DNA of 64,000 bases from positions 100,286-164,285 of the forward strand of contig NZ_VZOV01000011.1 in the NCBI RefSeq assembly GCF_008801915.1. The letters run 5' to 3'. Source of the stretch: Cupriavidus gilardii (GTDB lineage: Bacteria > Pseudomonadota > Gammaproteobacteria > Burkholderiales > Burkholderiaceae). Position 1 is the stretch's first letter, and every line of letters starts with the position of its first letter. A program made the translations under genes and the position numbers. The notes beneath the pieces were generated by a model, which had not been told where the DNA came from, ran no database searches, and worked only from the letters and a program-made list of their open reading frames with translations. Below, in pieces: positions 63,497-64,000 of the stretch.

Positions 63497-64000
63497 GTGC
63501 CACTGTCCCTGCCATCCGCTTTCCGTTTCGATGCCGGCGCCGCCTGGCTGCCTCGCGTCGCCACGCTGCTGCTATTCGTCGCGCTGTGCGCGCTGGCGAC
63601 GCGTTGGGTGCTGACGTTCAGCGCGATGGATACGATCCCCGTGCCCAAGACCGCCCGCGTCGCGCAGACCGAGGCGGTCGAGACCGGCGCCATCGCGACG
63701 CTGTTCGGCGGCAGCCCGCAGGCCGGCGTGCGCGACGTGCAGTTGCTCGGCGTGATCGCCGACCCGGCCGGCGGCGGGGCGGCGGTGGTGTCGATCGACA
63801 ACGGCCCGCCGAAGGCGTTGCGCGCCGGCGCCGCGCTGTCGCAGCAGATCCGCCTGGTCGAGATCCGCGACCGCGCGGTCGTGATCGAACGCAATGGCGC
63901 GCGCCAGACCATCGCGCTGCCGGCCCGGCCGCTGGCGGCGCGCGGCACGCCGCCGCGCGCCACGCCGGCGCCATTGGCGACCCCGCCGTCGGGCGCGGCC
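63497..64000 (+). CDS. gspC: type II secretion inner-membrane protein GspC (runs off the window)
   Basis: Frame opens at GTG 63497 and stays open to base 64000, at least 168 residues. A short cytoplasmic start, transmembrane helix 'VATLLLFVALCALATRWVLT', then the homology-region domain: 'TGAIATLFGGSPQ', 'DVQLLGVIADPAGGGAAVVS', 'IDNGPPKALRAGAALSQQIR' and 'VVIERNGARQTIALP', followed by a Pro/Ala linker. GspC connects the inner platform to the GspD secretin. It is divergent from gspG with about 250 bases between; a weak ribosome site leaves the start uncertain. Confidence 0.88.
   Translation, partial: MPLSLPSAFRFDAGAAWLPRVATLLLFVALCALATRWVLTFSAMDTIPVPKTARVAQTEAVETGAIATLFGGSPQAGVRDVQLLGVIADPAGGGAAVVSIDNGPPKALRAGAALSQQIRLVEIRDRAVVIERNGARQTIALPARPLAARGTPPRATPAPLATPPSGAA

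Overview
The window is GC-rich, densely coded DNA from a chromosome of a beta-proteobacterium. Gene content and order (rsmI/yraN/BON block, a fused indolepyruvate ferredoxin oxidoreductase, a complete periplasmic Sox pathway, MHS-family transporters, a Gsp type II secretion operon with divergent gspC) point to Burkholderiales, most like Cupriavidus/Ralstonia. No taxonomic marker was available, so this placement is inference.

Layout. 1-6070: the end of a LysR regulator, a DUF2784 membrane protein, and a GntR/FCD regulator with a DctA-type symporter facing two M20 metallohydrolases (a carbamoylase/allantoate-type amidase and an ArgE/DapE-type deacylase). This looks like a regulated uptake-and-hydrolysis unit for an amidated or N-acylated compound. 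6141-6970: a lower-GC module in which a highly structured, apparently free-standing RNA with a pseudoknot and an intrinsic terminator converges on an unrecognised protein gene; the last codons of that gene are the complement of the RNA's terminator. 7137-13803: housekeeping genes (GNAT, arsC, exonuclease, MBL hydrolase, rlpA, rsmI, yraN, BON lipoprotein).

14116-26609 is a sulfur-oxidation region: fccAB (sulfide dehydrogenase), an out-of-place unknown or effector-like gene on the other strand, then soxR-soxC-soxD-cytochrome c-soxY-soxZ-dsrE-like-soxA-soxX-soxW-soxB, all on the + strand. A strong inverted and direct repeat operator lies just upstream of soxR. Thiosulfate would be carried on SoxYZ, with SoxAX loading, SoxB hydrolysing, SoxCD oxidising, small cytochromes taking electrons and SoxW keeping thiols reduced.

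26640-29410 is an accessory stretch next to tRNA-Ala(CGC): a DUF3800 gene, a decayed copy of part of an MFS transporter gene, a 59-aa gene and a coupled membrane protein, followed by the intact MFS gene. The transporter fragment and the intact gene flank the two-gene cassette as imperfect direct repeats of about 0.46 kb. Next come a GMC oxidoreductase with a divergent IclR regulator, then a four-gene signalling operon (a large hybrid kinase with three receivers, CheR, CheB, and a receiver-kinase). A gene-free stretch at 40832-41240 carries DnaA-box-like sites next to a CTA trinucleotide run and a palindrome, resembling a bacterial replication-origin unwinding element. 41241-51495 holds tag, a DODA-type dioxygenase, an MFS transporter, VOC, GFA and HD-domain proteins, the 1197-aa indolepyruvate ferredoxin oxidoreductase, and a NYN-domain protein with a (GEQRG)8 linker.

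51544-64000 is the general secretion (type II) system: gspG-H-I-J-K-L-M-N-D-E-F on the - strand, with mostly ATGA-coupled junctions, and a divergent gspC running off the window end.
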